Shown here: piece after piece, positions 46,769 through 55,832 of the stretch
Position numbering within the stretch: position 1 is the first letter of the stretch
Layout: each line of letters begins with the position of its first letter
NCBI GenBank assembly: GCA_014584345.1
Contig: JACTNB010000035.1
Location: 131,583 to 195,582 of the forward strand
DNA from: Planctomycetota bacterium
GTDB lineage: Bacteria; Planctomycetota; Planctomycetia; Planctomycetales; Planctomycetaceae
Reading direction: 5' to 3'
Length of the DNA stretch: 64,000 nt
Program-made: the position numbers and the translations under genes
Notes under the pieces: model-generated
Seen by the model: the letters and a program-made list of their open reading frames with translations, nothing else
The model's database searches: none
What the model was told of the DNA's origin: nothing

Positions 46769-48463
46769 ATGAACGTTCTCTTCGTCGTCCTGGGGGGTGT
46801 CGGTTTTTTTCTCCTGGGGATGAATCTGCTCACGGAAGGCTTGAAAAACCTGGCCGGAGATTCGTTGCGTCGTGCCTTAATCCGCTTCACGGGGACTCCC
46901 GGGAAAGCGTTTGTCTCTGGGACACTGGCAACGCTGCTGGTACAGTCATCGAGTGCCACGACGATTGCGGTCATCGGTTTCGTGAGCGCGGGTCTGCTGA
47001 GTTTTCCGCAGGCATTGGGGGTGATCTTCGGCGCCAGCCTGGGCACGACGGGCACCAGTTGGCTTGTGGCCTGGGTGGGGTTGAAATTCAAGATGGGGCT
47101 GTATGCCCTGCCTTTGATCGGCCTGGGGGCGTTCCTTCGATTGCTGGGCCGCCGTTCCTGGCGGGAGCTGGGGGGGATACTGGCCGGTTTTGCCCTGATC
47201 TTTATCGGTATCGATACCCTGCAACAGGGCATGCAGGTGCTGGCAGGCCGGGTCAATCTGGCGGAATTGCCCGCGCACGGATTGGTGGCACATTTCACGG
47301 TGGTGCTGATGGGGATCCTGTTGACGGTGATCATGCAGTCCTCCAGTGCTGCGATTGCGACCACGTTGACTGCCTTGTCGGTGCATGCCATCAATTTTGA
47401 ACAGGCCAGTTCGCTGGTGATCGGGGCTGCCATTGGCACAACCGTGACCGGGGCGTTGGCTGCCATCGGTGCCGGCGTGCCTGCTCGGCGCACCGCGCTG
47501 GCGCATATCCTGTTCAACCTGACGACTGGTATCATCGCATTGTTGCTGCTGCCGCTGTTTCTGGCGGGACTCGAGCAGATTCGCCTGGTCTGGGGCTGGA
47601 AGGACGAGACCATCAGCCTGGCGGCGTTTCATACCGGGTTCATCGCGCTGGGGGTGATTCTGTTTCTGCCCCTGGTCAATCGATTTTCGCGCATGATCGA
47701 AACCCTTGTTCCCGATACGGGCCCCAGTCTGACTCGTCACCTCGACCGTACCTTGCAGGCAACACCCGCTGTGGCATTGGAGGCGACCCGCATGGCCTTG
47801 CGCGAAACTCTCCTGGAAATGATCCGTTGTCTCTCCACCGGGTTGATGTTGGGACGCTGGAGTCCTCAAAGGGAAGATATCGAAGCGGCAATTCGCCAAA
47901 TTCAGGAGTTTCTGGACCGTCTTCACGCGCATCCGGACGATTTGGTCCTCACCCGTTCACGCTGGGAGCAGGTGCATGCGGTGGATCATTTGTGGCGGCT
48001 CTCCACGCGACTGAAACCGGGGCTATCGGTTCGCCCATTTCTCGCGCAGGACCGCATCGGCAAGCCCGCCGAGGCCTGCCAGGAACTGCTGAGGCTAGCA
48101 GACGCGTGTTTGTGCGGCACCGCCGATTCGGGCTGGCCTGCACGGATGCAATCGCTGTCGCAGGAAATAGCCATAATTCGAGCAGAAGAACGTAAACGTA
48201 TCATCGAAGAGACGGCACGTGGTATGCTCGGCCCCGCGGAGGCTTTGCACCTGTTGGACGCGCATCGTTGGCTGGATCGGGTTGGTCACCACGTCTGGCG
48301 CGCCTGCGTGTACCTCTCCGAAGGGCAATTGCGGCAGGAGGAGGCAGGGACGCAAAACACACCATCGAACCCCGAACCCACGGAATCGGCTTTACAGAAC
48401 GCGCAAGAGTCTCCCGGAAATAACGAGTGTGCTGTCGATGCTAGTGAAAAGCCGGTCCCCTGA
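46769..48463 (+). CDS. Na/phosphate cotransporter family protein (NptA/PhoU-like)
   Basis: A 564-residue membrane protein. The N-terminal ~350 residues form the inverted-repeat Na/Pi fold with two QSSSA motifs (LLVQSSSATTIAV and VIMQSSSAAIATT), which mark the substrate sites. The C-terminal ~200 residues are soluble and helical, of PhoU type (EATRMALRETLLEMIRCLSTG). It would import phosphate or related anions with sodium. The ATG at 46769 begins the first helix MNVLFVVLGGVGFFLLG; the frame runs back to 46631 through the tandem repeats. The charged Gln/Pro/Glu tail is low complexity. Divergent from the PhnZ-like gene. Confidence 0.88.
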   Translation: MNVLFVVLGGVGFFLLGMNLLTEGLKNLAGDSLRRALIRFTGTPGKAFVSGTLATLLVQSSSATTIAVIGFVSAGLLSFPQALGVIFGASLGTTGTSWLVAWVGLKFKMGLYALPLIGLGAFLRLLGRRSWRELGGILAGFALIFIGIDTLQQGMQVLAGRVNLAELPAHGLVAHFTVVLMGILLTVIMQSSSAAIATTLTALSVHAINFEQASSLVIGAAIGTTVTGALAAIGAGVPARRTALAHILFNLTTGIIALLLLPLFLAGLEQIRLVWGWKDETISLAAFHTGFIALGVILFLPLVNRFSRMIETLVPDTGPSLTRHLDRTLQATPAVALEATRMALRETLLEMIRCLSTGLMLGRWSPQREDIEAAIRQIQEFLDRLHAHPDDLVLTRSRWEQVHAVDHLWRLSTRLKPGLSVRPFLAQDRIGKPAEACQELLRLADACLCGTADSGWPARMQSLSQEIAIIRAEERKRIIEETARGMLGPAEALHLLDAHRWLDRVGHHVWRACVYLSEGQLRQEEAGTQNTPSNPEPTESALQNAQESPGNNECAVDASEKPVP

Positions 48464-48658
48464 CGCGGCCCTCCGTTTGCTGTTCGACAAGAGTTGACTG
48501 CCGGTCGTTCAGCCTGTAAACATCCCTGTGGAGAGTCGCGAAGGGTCGCGTAACCTGCGAAAAAATTCACAGCCTGGTAACGGAAGGAGTTCTTCACGGA
48601 CTTCGCCAGTTCTCGCGGGCGACAACAAAAATATGCATAAGGAACGAGGTAGCTCAGC

Positions 48659-49030
48659 ATGGCAAAACAAGTGCTCAGTGTTGGCCAGTGTCTACCGGAC
48701 GACGGCTCGCTGCTGCGGTTTCTTACCCGCCATTTCGAAGTGCAACTGGTACGCTCCCCGGACAAGGAAGACGCACTGGCTCGCATACGCTCCCAGCATT
48801 TCGATTTGATCCTGGTCAATCGAAAACTCGATGCCGATTACAGCGAAGGCCTGGAGGTGATCAAGTCCATTCAAGCGGATCCCGATATCAATACCACCCC
48901 CGTGATGCTCGTTTCGAATTATCCCGATGCCCAGGATAAAGCCGTCTTGGCCGGGGCGGTACCAGGCTTCGGGAAACTGGAAATGAACAGTCCCGAGGTT
49001 ATCGAACGACTGCGGAAATATCTGGGGTAG
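48659..49030 (+). CDS. Pseudo-receiver (response-regulator-like) protein
   Basis: A 123-residue single-domain receiver. The acidic pair D14-D15 is present, but the phosphoacceptor position carries asparagine (N54 in LILVNRKLDAD), so phosphorylation is unlikely. The final KxxxxP-like region is also altered (GKLEMNSPEVIERL). Such pseudo-receivers often act as fixed protein-interaction modules. ATG at 48659 follows GGAACGAGGTAGCTC. It lies between the cotransporter and hemE genes on the same strand with gaps of about 200 bp each side. No output domain is present. Confidence 0.8.
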   Translation: MAKQVLSVGQCLPDDGSLLRFLTRHFEVQLVRSPDKEDALARIRSQHFDLILVNRKLDADYSEGLEVIKSIQADPDINTTPVMLVSNYPDAQDKAVLAGAVPGFGKLEMNSPEVIERLRKYLG

Positions 49031-49248
49031 GGGGACACCGGGCCTTTGCCGACTGACAAGTCAGATTGTCGCATATCTGGTGTGCGGACTTGTGAAATCG
49101 GTTATATTCACTCACTGTAGTGCATTGTTGAAGCTTGATTTTGTGTCTCCCTGAATTTAGCTCCGACGGCGCAGTAGTTTTTAACCGTTGTCCTCGAACG
49201 CCTTGCTTGAATTGCTAGGCGTTTCCCCTCGCTGTCAGAACTGATCCG

Positions 49249-50286
49249 ATGCCCGCCTACGACGACTCTCGCTTGATGAAGGCCCTGCGCCTGGAACCGG
49301 TTGATACCACGCCCGTCTGGATTATGAGGCAGGCCGGTCGCTATTTGCCCGAATATATGGCGGTGCGCAGTCGCGTTACGTTTCTGGAATTATGCGAAAC
49401 CCCCGAACTGGCAGCGGAAGTGACGATAACCGCCCAGCAGGTGCTCGGCGTGGATGCCGCCATTCTGTTTGCCGATCTCCTGCCGATGCTGGTGCCGATG
49501 GGGATCAAGCTCACCTACGAAAAGGGGGAAGGCCCCGTGATTCACAACCCCTTGCGCACGTCGGCGGATGTCGAGGGCTTGCGTGAATTACAGAATCTCG
49601 ACGATCTCGGCTTCGTGTTCGAAGCGGTGCGGCTGATTCGCCGCGACTTGCCGGCCGATATTCCGCTCCTGGGATTTGCTGGCGCGCCGTTTACGCTCGC
49701 ATCGTATGCCATCGAGGGAGGTGGGAGCAAAAACTACATTCCCACCAAACGCATGATGTATTCCCGCGACGGGTTGTGGCATACCCTGATGTCGCGGCTG
49801 GCCGGCAGTGTGGCTCGTTATCTGATCGCTCAGATACAAGCCGGTTGCCAAGCCGTGCAATTGTTCGACAGTTGGGCCGGTTGTCTTTCGCCCGATGATT
49901 ACCGCCAGTACGTGCTCCCCTACACCAAACAGGTGATCGACGCCGTCACTCCCTTCGCGCCCGTTATCAATTTCCTGACGGGCAACCCCGCCCTGTTGCC
50001 ACTGCAACGCGAAGCCGGGGGGCAGGCGATGGGTTTTGACTGGCGTGTTGATCTGCGTGATGCCTGGCAAACGGTCGGCTACGACAGGGCCGTGCAGGGG
50101 AATCTCGATCCGGTCGTACTGTTTGCCGATATCCCCACGATTCGCGAAAAAGCACTGCAGATCCTGGAGAAGGCGGAACGGCGTCCCGGCCACATCTTTA
50201 ACCTGGGCCATGGCGTGATGCCGGACATGAAACCAGAACATGTCAAAGCCCTGGTGGAAATCGTGCATGAATCCGGGACCCGCTGA
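49249..50286 (+). CDS. hemE: Uroporphyrinogen decarboxylase
   Basis: A 345-residue enzyme of heme synthesis that removes four carboxylates from uroporphyrinogen III to give coproporphyrinogen III in the cytoplasm. The signature MRQAGRYLPEY is at the N terminus, GFAGAPFTLASYAIEGGGSK (residues about 140) and FDSWAGCLSP further on are conserved, and NLGHGVMPD closes the active site. Length is typical. It is followed by the hemY-type oxidase gene after 13 bp, so the two form an operon; the order hemE-hemY is common in planctomycetes and Gram-positives. ATG 49249 has a weak Shine-Dalgarno. Confidence 0.95.
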   Translation: MPAYDDSRLMKALRLEPVDTTPVWIMRQAGRYLPEYMAVRSRVTFLELCETPELAAEVTITAQQVLGVDAAILFADLLPMLVPMGIKLTYEKGEGPVIHNPLRTSADVEGLRELQNLDDLGFVFEAVRLIRRDLPADIPLLGFAGAPFTLASYAIEGGGSKNYIPTKRMMYSRDGLWHTLMSRLAGSVARYLIAQIQAGCQAVQLFDSWAGCLSPDDYRQYVLPYTKQVIDAVTPFAPVINFLTGNPALLPLQREAGGQAMGFDWRVDLRDAWQTVGYDRAVQGNLDPVVLFADIPTIREKALQILEKAERRPGHIFNLGHGVMPDMKPEHVKALVEIVHESGTR

Positions 50287-50299
50287 AGGGAGAGTGGCC

Positions 50300-51769
50300 A
50301 TGCCGGAAATTACGACCGAACCACTGCGGATTGCGGTGATCGGAGGCGGGATTACAGGTCTTGCCGCCTGTTTCTATCTGCAACGTCAGTCCCAGGACGA
50401 GTCCACTCCGGTGGATATAACCCTGTTCGAGGCGGGAGACCGTTTCGGGGGGGTCTTTGGGACGGTCCCGCGCGATGGGTATCTCGTGGAAACCGGGGCG
50501 GACATGTTTATCACGAACAAGCCCGGCGGCATCAAACTGGTGCGGGAACTTGGTCTCGAATCGCGACTGATCGAAACGCAGCCGCAATATCGCCGCAGCC
50601 TGATTCTCCGGCGGGGTCGGCCCCTCCCCACACCGTCGGGGTTCGATCTGATGGTGCCCAGAACTCCCTGGACCTTACTCAAATCCCCATTGCTTTCCCT
50701 TGCCGGAAAAGTGCGGGTACTGGCGGAATACTTTCTGCCTGGTCGGCCCCAGGAGGACGAGACTCTCGCTTCGTTCGCTAAGCGTCGGTTTGGCCGGGAA
50801 GCGTTTGAACGAATTATTCAGCCGATGGTTGGTGGTATCTATACCGCCGACCCCGAACGCCTTAGCCTGCGGGCGACACTTCCGCGTTTTCTGGATATGG
50901 AAGCCTGTCATGGCAGCCTGATTCGAGCCGTGCTGCACGAACGGAGGCAAGCGAGCCAACACCGAGATTCCCGCCTCGAAGACGCCAGCGGGGCAAGATA
51001 CGGATTGTTCCTTTCCTTCGATCAAGGTATGTCCGTGATGCAGGACGCCTTAATTGAAGCGATCGAATCGCGCTGTCAACTCCGGCGTAACACTTCGGTC
51101 GCAAGCCTGACATGCACCGCGGGGCAAGGGTATCTGCTGCGGGATTTCCAGGGAAATTCGCTGGGAGAATTCGCGGGAGTGCTTGTGGCCCTGCCCGCGC
51201 CTCGCGCGACTTCCCTACTCGCTCCGCTCGCGCCGGAATTGGCCGCCGAGCTGGCATCCATCGAGTATGCCTCCGCGGCCATCGTGGTTACGGGACATTC
51301 CCTGCGCAATATCCGCCACCCGATGGACGCCTATGGACTGGTGATTCCTGCCGTGGAAAACAGAAGAATTCTGGCCGTTTCCTGCACGAGCCGCAAATTT
51401 CCAGGGCGCGCGCCGGAAGGTGCGATTCAACTCCGCACTTTTATTGGAGGTGCCCTTCAGCAACACCTGCTGAAGGAATCCGACGAGGCCTTGATCGCCA
51501 TTGCCCTCGAAGAACTTCAAGATATCTTCGGCGTGACCGGGACTCCCGATTTTTGCCAGGTTGTCCGCTGGAATCGCGCGATGCCGCAGTATCACCTGGG
51601 ACATGTCGAACGAGTCCGTCATATTCGCGAACTGGCCAGCCTGCAGCCGGGTCTGGAACTGGCCGGAAATGCCTACGAGGGAGTCGGCATCCCCGACGTC
51701 ATCGAATCCGCGGAACTGGCTTCGCAACGACTCTTGCGGAAATTGAACAACGCTCCCCCCGCGGCCTGA
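50300..51769 (+). CDS. hemY: Protoporphyrinogen/coproporphyrinogen oxidase (HemG/HemY type)
   Basis: A 489-residue FAD enzyme. The dinucleotide-binding motif VIGGGITGLAACFYL starts the protein, GADMFITNKPGG is a family signature, and QPMVGGIYTADPERLSLRATLPRF is characteristic of HemY. The C-terminal LAGNAYEGVGIPD binds FAD. It oxidises protoporphyrinogen IX or, in the coproporphyrin-dependent branch, coproporphyrinogen III; the choice cannot be settled by eye. ATG at 50300 has GAAGGGAGA upstream; the frame is open from 50240. Second gene of the hemE-hemY pair. Confidence 0.93.
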   Translation: MPEITTEPLRIAVIGGGITGLAACFYLQRQSQDESTPVDITLFEAGDRFGGVFGTVPRDGYLVETGADMFITNKPGGIKLVRELGLESRLIETQPQYRRSLILRRGRPLPTPSGFDLMVPRTPWTLLKSPLLSLAGKVRVLAEYFLPGRPQEDETLASFAKRRFGREAFERIIQPMVGGIYTADPERLSLRATLPRFLDMEACHGSLIRAVLHERRQASQHRDSRLEDASGARYGLFLSFDQGMSVMQDALIEAIESRCQLRRNTSVASLTCTAGQGYLLRDFQGNSLGEFAGVLVALPAPRATSLLAPLAPELAAELASIEYASAAIVVTGHSLRNIRHPMDAYGLVIPAVENRRILAVSCTSRKFPGRAPEGAIQLRTFIGGALQQHLLKESDEALIAIALEELQDIFGVTGTPDFCQVVRWNRAMPQYHLGHVERVRHIRELASLQPGLELAGNAYEGVGIPDVIESAELASQRLLRKLNNAPPAA

Positions 51770-51801
51770 TGCGCGCGAAGTGTACTGGTTTGTCTGCGAG
51801 G

Positions 51802-53202
51802 TCACTTTTCCTCGGTCAAATTCGCATGCAGTTGCAGGTTGTTTCCCGTGGCGCGAATGGCCGATTCCGGCGTGCCACCGGACTTGCTGATCAGGCAACC
51901 CGTCACCAGGGAATTGTGTACGTTACTCAATTCCAGGCCGAGCACGTCGTAATCGACGATGCTGCATCCCGACACATTCATCCGCTGGCAATCGCGAATC
52001 ATCACGCTGGCATCGTGCAGCACGCTTCCCGAAAACAGATTGCCGGTCAGCGTGCAGTCGCTGCATTGCGTGATCAACACACCCAGCCGGGCCTCCGCTC
52101 CATCACCATAATGGTAACGCGGATTGCGTTCAAACACGTTATTCGCCAGCACCACGCTCGAACAATGGTCCAGGATCAGGTTGTGTTCGTAGCCCTGCCA
52201 GAACGTATTGCCCGTCACGGTGACTCCCCGGGTATGGCGGATCTCCAGGTTGACCTGCACATCGGAAAAAATGTTGTCGGCGATCGTGATATTGCCGTGC
52301 CGACGTTCTTCGGTGAAGGGGACTGCCTTCGAGAAGGTATTGATGCGGATGTTCGCGGAATCCCGGGCATTGTGCCCATGCTGAATCGTGCATCCCACGA
52401 TTGCCACTTCGCCGATGGAACTCTCCGTGGAATCGAGTTCGATATTCGCCGAGGGGGGATCGTCGAGTCCTCCCATGTTCCCTTCAATGTCGCAACTGCC
52501 AATCTGCAGGTTGCGGATTTCGCTCAAGCGCGAAACCACGCCCCCCTGGCGGTTGTAGCTGATATGGCAATTCACAATGTTGATTTGATGCAGATTCAAC
52601 CGATCGAGAAACACACCGATCCCCGCATTTTCGTAGAAATGGCATTCCGAGAGCAGTACGTTCCGATTCCTGCCCGTCAGATGCACGGCGTGCAGGCACT
52701 TGCGAACGACCAGACGACTAATCGAAAGTTGCATGGTCCCGTTGGCTTCCACGCCGACCGCCTCGGGATGATCCCCCACGATTTCCAAGGCATCGACCAG
52801 CGGAGTTCGCTCCCGGTCCCAGACCTGAGGCTGCACGGTGTGGGGAGCAGCAGTGCCCCCATGAGTGCCGACAAAACGGAGCGCGGGGCCCGGCCCCGTC
52901 ATCAGCAAGCGGGCCACGCCCTGACCAGATACGCTCGAGAACCCGACCCGATTCAATTCGATCAGCAACGGGCGGCTGATGCGAAACGTTCCCTTGGGCA
53001 GGACAATCGGCCCTTTCCCCGAGTCGATCCATTGCTGTAGTGCCTCGGTGCAATCGATCTCGCCATTGGCGAAATCCGCCAGTTTGAATTCCGCGGCCAC
53101 GTCCGTGCTCGCGCCGGACACCGGGGCTGGAGCCACGGACGCTCCCAGCAGATATCCCCCGAGCAGCAGGCCCGTTCCGATCAGCATCAGAGTTCCGCGC
53201 AT
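51802..53202 (-). CDS. Right-handed parallel beta-helix protein
   Basis: A 466-residue exported protein with a signal (LMLIGTGLLLGGYLLGASVA). A pectate-lyase-like N-terminal part (FANGEIDCTEALQQWIDSG, GPIVLPKGTFRISRPLLI) is followed by many short beta turns (VVRKCLHAVHLTGRNRNVLLSECHF, NITIADNIFSDVQ, GVTVTGNTFWQG, CSSVVLANNVFERN, DCTLTGNLFSG). This gives a long parallel beta-helix typical of polysaccharide-binding or lyase proteins. No catalytic residues were identified. ATG at 53202 has AAAGGACACTTTA just upstream. It is 12 bp from the AtpZ-like gene and could be co-transcribed. Confidence 0.84.
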   Translation of the reverse strand: MRGTLMLIGTGLLLGGYLLGASVAPAPVSGASTDVAAEFKLADFANGEIDCTEALQQWIDSGKGPIVLPKGTFRISRPLLIELNRVGFSSVSGQGVARLLMTGPGPALRFVGTHGGTAAPHTVQPQVWDRERTPLVDALEIVGDHPEAVGVEANGTMQLSISRLVVRKCLHAVHLTGRNRNVLLSECHFYENAGIGVFLDRLNLHQINIVNCHISYNRQGGVVSRLSEIRNLQIGSCDIEGNMGGLDDPPSANIELDSTESSIGEVAIVGCTIQHGHNARDSANIRINTFSKAVPFTEERRHGNITIADNIFSDVQVNLEIRHTRGVTVTGNTFWQGYEHNLILDHCSSVVLANNVFERNPRYHYGDGAEARLGVLITQCSDCTLTGNLFSGSVLHDASVMIRDCQRMNVSGCSIVDYDVLGLELSNVHNSLVTGCLISKSGGTPESAIRATGNNLQLHANLTEEK

Positions 53203-53213
53203 TAAAGTGTCCT

Positions 53214-53459
53214 TTAATTTGAAGTCACTTGAATCAGATGGCGAATTGCCAGATAGCTCCCACCCGCAACGCCAATCAGACTGAATAATGTCCACTGTAA
53301 CAGGTAATCCAGCCCATAACCAAGGCCACCGCAGATCAGGATCAGGCTGATCGCCGTGGTGATATGCGACAGCATCCGCAAGGCTTCCAGCAATGGGGGT
53401 GTCTCGGGGCCTCCCGAGGGGGCGGGAACCGGCGGCGGGGATGGGGGTGTTTTACTCAT
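53214..53459 (-). CDS. AtpZ/AtpI-like small membrane protein
   Basis: An 81-residue protein with a Pro-rich N terminus and two hydrophobic segments (ITTAISLILICGGLGYGLDYLL and FSLIGVAGGSYLAIRHLI). The GxGYxLD...G...G pattern is that of the AtpZ/AtpI family, small proteins at the head of F1Fo-ATPase operons. No ATP synthase gene is next to it here; the beta-helix gene follows on the same strand. A helper role in c-ring assembly or magnesium uptake is known for relatives but cannot be assumed here. Confidence 0.7.
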   Translation of the reverse strand: MSKTPPSPPPVPAPSGGPETPPLLEALRMLSHITTAISLILICGGLGYGLDYLLQWTLFSLIGVAGGSYLAIRHLIQVTSN

Positions 53460-53562
53460 GCGGCATCACGGGAAAGTGGAAAAAATGCGACTTGTTTCCC
53501 TCATCGCCCGATTGTAGCATGGAAGATCACAACGGTCTCTTCCCTGTGCGATACCGGGCCTT

Positions 53563-53602
<40 letters not shown>

Positions 53603-53753
53603 GGCAGGCGAGCGTGTCACCTTTGCGTGGAACGCGCGACCCTGTTCCGAGATTCCCACTTTTTGAATGCGGGTTCAGAACAAATTTCGTCCGAACGGCA
53701 GGGCAGAGACTTTTTTGCCTCGCCACGCGCCAAAACACTTTAGCCAGGGGGAC

Positions 53754-54200
53754 TCAGCCGAACAGCCTCCCCAGTTGCTGATAGCGATGGTGGAAGGCGT
53801 CGTCCAGATGATCCAGAATGCGCGATTCCGTCAGCAGCAGGCCAATCAAACCGCCTGGAGGCTGAAATTCGATCCGGTCCTGAATCATGGTTCGCGCCCC
53901 GTCGAGCGGCACGAACGAATGTGTATGGACCCACAACGGCAGGGGCCCTTCGATCAGCTCCTCCACGAACAGGCAAGGATCCTCGTATGCCGTGATGCGG
54001 TGCGTTATTGTCTGCACTTGCCCCATGGTTTGCACCATGAACCGGAATGTGTCCCCCATTTGCAGGCGCTCCGGTGCCTCCACGAATTTCAGACCCATCT
54101 CGGGCGGTGAGATCTGAATCAGTCGGGCAGGTTGCAACAGGAACGAGAAGACCTCTTCCGGCGGGGCGGCCAGCGTGGTCTCGGATTCAAAAACGGCCAT
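53754..54200 (-). CDS. SRPBCC-fold protein
   Basis: A 148-residue protein with the START/SRPBCC beta-grasp lipid-binding fold: FESETTLAAPPEEVFSFLL at the start, GDTFRFMVQTMGQVQTITHRITAY in the middle, and TMIQDRIEFQPPGG followed by a long C-terminal helix. Such proteins bind hydrophobic ligands or assist polyketide and quinone chemistry. No signal peptide is present. It is a single gene between the AtpZ-like and coaX genes. Function not determinable. Confidence 0.8.
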   Translation of the reverse strand: MAVFESETTLAAPPEEVFSFLLQPARLIQISPPEMGLKFVEAPERLQMGDTFRFMVQTMGQVQTITHRITAYEDPCLFVEELIEGPLPLWVHTHSFVPLDGARTMIQDRIEFQPPGGLIGLLLTESRILDHLDDAFHHRYQQLGRLFG

Positions 54201-54568
54201 GCGTTAACGGATTCCAATACTAAAAAATGGAGGCGGATTTGCTTAAATCCGTAAGCCGATGACCCTCGGGGCCTACGAATCTGCGGCACCAGAATAACGC
54301 AGCCCCCCATCGGGACTCAAGCATCGGGAGATGTCCCCTGCACGCTCCAGGCGAGAATGAGGACGGACCAGGGAAAATTGCCTCGTCGAGAACTATCGGA
54401 TAGGATGATGGGAATGTTCACTTCAGGGAAACCCCTCTCGGGAGGCAGCCACCACCCATGAATCGCAATAGAACGCGCTTCAATCCCAAGCGGTGTTACT
54501 GAAAAGTTCCTTCCATCAGCCCGATGCGCCTGGTTTCCCACACGCTGCCCGACGCCCTTCGATTTCCA
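54201..54568. other. Intergenic region between the SRPBCC and coaX genes
   Basis: About 370 bp. A perfect hairpin CGGATTT-GCTT-AAATCCG lies at 54234-54251 without a T run. No gene or promoter was recognised. Confidence 0.45.
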
Positions 54569-55369
54569 TCACTCCGCCAGGCAGCCCAGGCCTTGCAGGG
54601 TGAGGTGGGGATATGTGCGAAAATGTTGCCTCAGGTGCGGTTCCAGCAGCGGGGCCGCGCCGCCGGTCAGAAAGTATTGCGGCTGCAGGACCGATTCCGA
54701 TTGCAGACTGGCGGACATCCGCAGCACAATTTCGTTGACGGCCCCCACTTGACCCCAGATCAAGCCACTCCGCAGGGCGTTCCGTGTGTTCCGACCGATC
54801 ACGGGAGGGAATTCGCCGATGATTTCCTGCATCGGAATCATCGGTAGCAGGCTGGTGTAATCATGCAGGGCATGCGATGCCAGTTCAAATCCCGGGAGAA
54901 TCGCCCCTCCCAGGAACTGGCCCGTCGGAGAGACCGCGTCGATCGTAATTGCAGTGCCGCAATCCACGATGATTGCGGGAGCCTGATCGCTCCGCAAAAA
55001 ATTCACGGCGACTGCATTCAACACGCGATCCACTCCCACTTTGTCGGGATGATCCACCGCCAGTTCGATCGGCAATTCCGTGGCAGAGCGAATAATGCGA
55101 GGGGCGGGGAAATCCGTCGGCCACGTGGCCTCCAGGTGTTCCAGGGTTTCCCGTTGCGACCCCGCCATCAAACAGGTGGTCACGTCCACATCGAGTTGCT
55201 CGCGGAGTTCACGCAGAGGGTGCCATTCGAAAGTCTCGGCTTGGGGGGTGATGCAGCTTCTCAGCCACGCCGGTAATACGGACAAACTATCCTGGACGTG
55301 GCCTTTTGTCAGAAAGGCGAATTTGATGCGGGTGTTGCCAACATCGGCGACGAGCAGGGCAGGATTCAA
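54569..55369 (-). CDS. coaX: Type III pantothenate kinase
   Basis: A 266-residue enzyme phosphorylating pantothenate, the first step of coenzyme A synthesis. The phosphate loop DVGNTRIKFAFL, the substrate segment GVDRVLNAVAV and DCGTAITIDAVS with GGAILPG are diagnostic of CoaX. The open frame extends to 55456, but a TTG at 55369 with GGAAGGAAGG upstream gives the normal length, and the kinase fold starts at once. There are no other CoA genes nearby. Single gene in the minus direction, facing the monooxygenase-like gene. Confidence 0.92.
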   Translation of the reverse strand: MNPALLVADVGNTRIKFAFLTKGHVQDSLSVLPAWLRSCITPQAETFEWHPLRELREQLDVDVTTCLMAGSQRETLEHLEATWPTDFPAPRIIRSATELPIELAVDHPDKVGVDRVLNAVAVNFLRSDQAPAIIVDCGTAITIDAVSPTGQFLGGAILPGFELASHALHDYTSLLPMIPMQEIIGEFPPVIGRNTRNALRSGLIWGQVGAVNEIVLRMSASLQSESVLQPQYFLTGGAAPLLEPHLRQHFRTYPHLTLQGLGCLAE

Positions 55370-55496
55370 GACGCGACCTTCCTTCCAATCACAAAAAAGC
55401 AGGTGGGGCGAACTTCCACCCGTCTCGGTTGTAGAAATCCTCGGGGAAATACGCAAGAATTAGTGGGCCACACATGCATTAACGGGAGGAAGTTTT

Positions 55497-55784
55497 ATGT
55501 TTGTCATCAATGTGATACTCGAAGTCGCTCAAACTGCTGACATCAAATCGGTCCGCGAGAATCTCCGCAGGGCAGGAGAACTGTCGCGTGGGGAACCGGG
55601 GTGTCTCCGATTCGAAGTGTACCAGGATCAGCAGGACCCCCGTACCTTTCTGCTCTGTGAGCACTGGGAATCAAGGGAAGCCTGGGAAACGCACAAGCAG
55701 GCCGAGGCCTTCACCACGATTTATCAGCCGCTCGTGCTCCCCAGGGTCACCCGCACGCCACATTTTTGTGATCGGATTGAATAA
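55497..55784 (+). CDS. Putative quinol monooxygenase (ABM family)
   Basis: A 95-residue protein of the antibiotic biosynthesis monooxygenase (ferredoxin-like dimer) family. FVINVILEVAQTADIKSVRENLRRAGELSRGEPGCLRFEVYQD and CEHWESREAWETHKQAEAF are the family's blocks, and the Trp-His pair is typical. Such enzymes oxidise quinols or degrade heme. GGAGGAA stands seven bases before the ATG. The next gene begins 48 bp later on the same strand. Substrate unknown. Confidence 0.85.
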   Translation: MFVINVILEVAQTADIKSVRENLRRAGELSRGEPGCLRFEVYQDQQDPRTFLLCEHWESREAWETHKQAEAFTTIYQPLVLPRVTRTPHFCDRIE

Positions 55785-55832
55785 CAGGTTCGCAAGCACT
55801 TCTTGAACAGATCTCGGTTCCAGGTGTTGTTG

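Noticed and set aside
46534..47613. 359-residue minus-strand open frame overlapping the Na/Pi gene
   Set aside because: Antisense to a clear membrane protein; Pro/Thr/Arg-rich shadow.
51112..53040. 642-residue plus-strand open frame
   Set aside because: Shadow of hemY and of the beta-helix gene; composition does not resemble a protein family.
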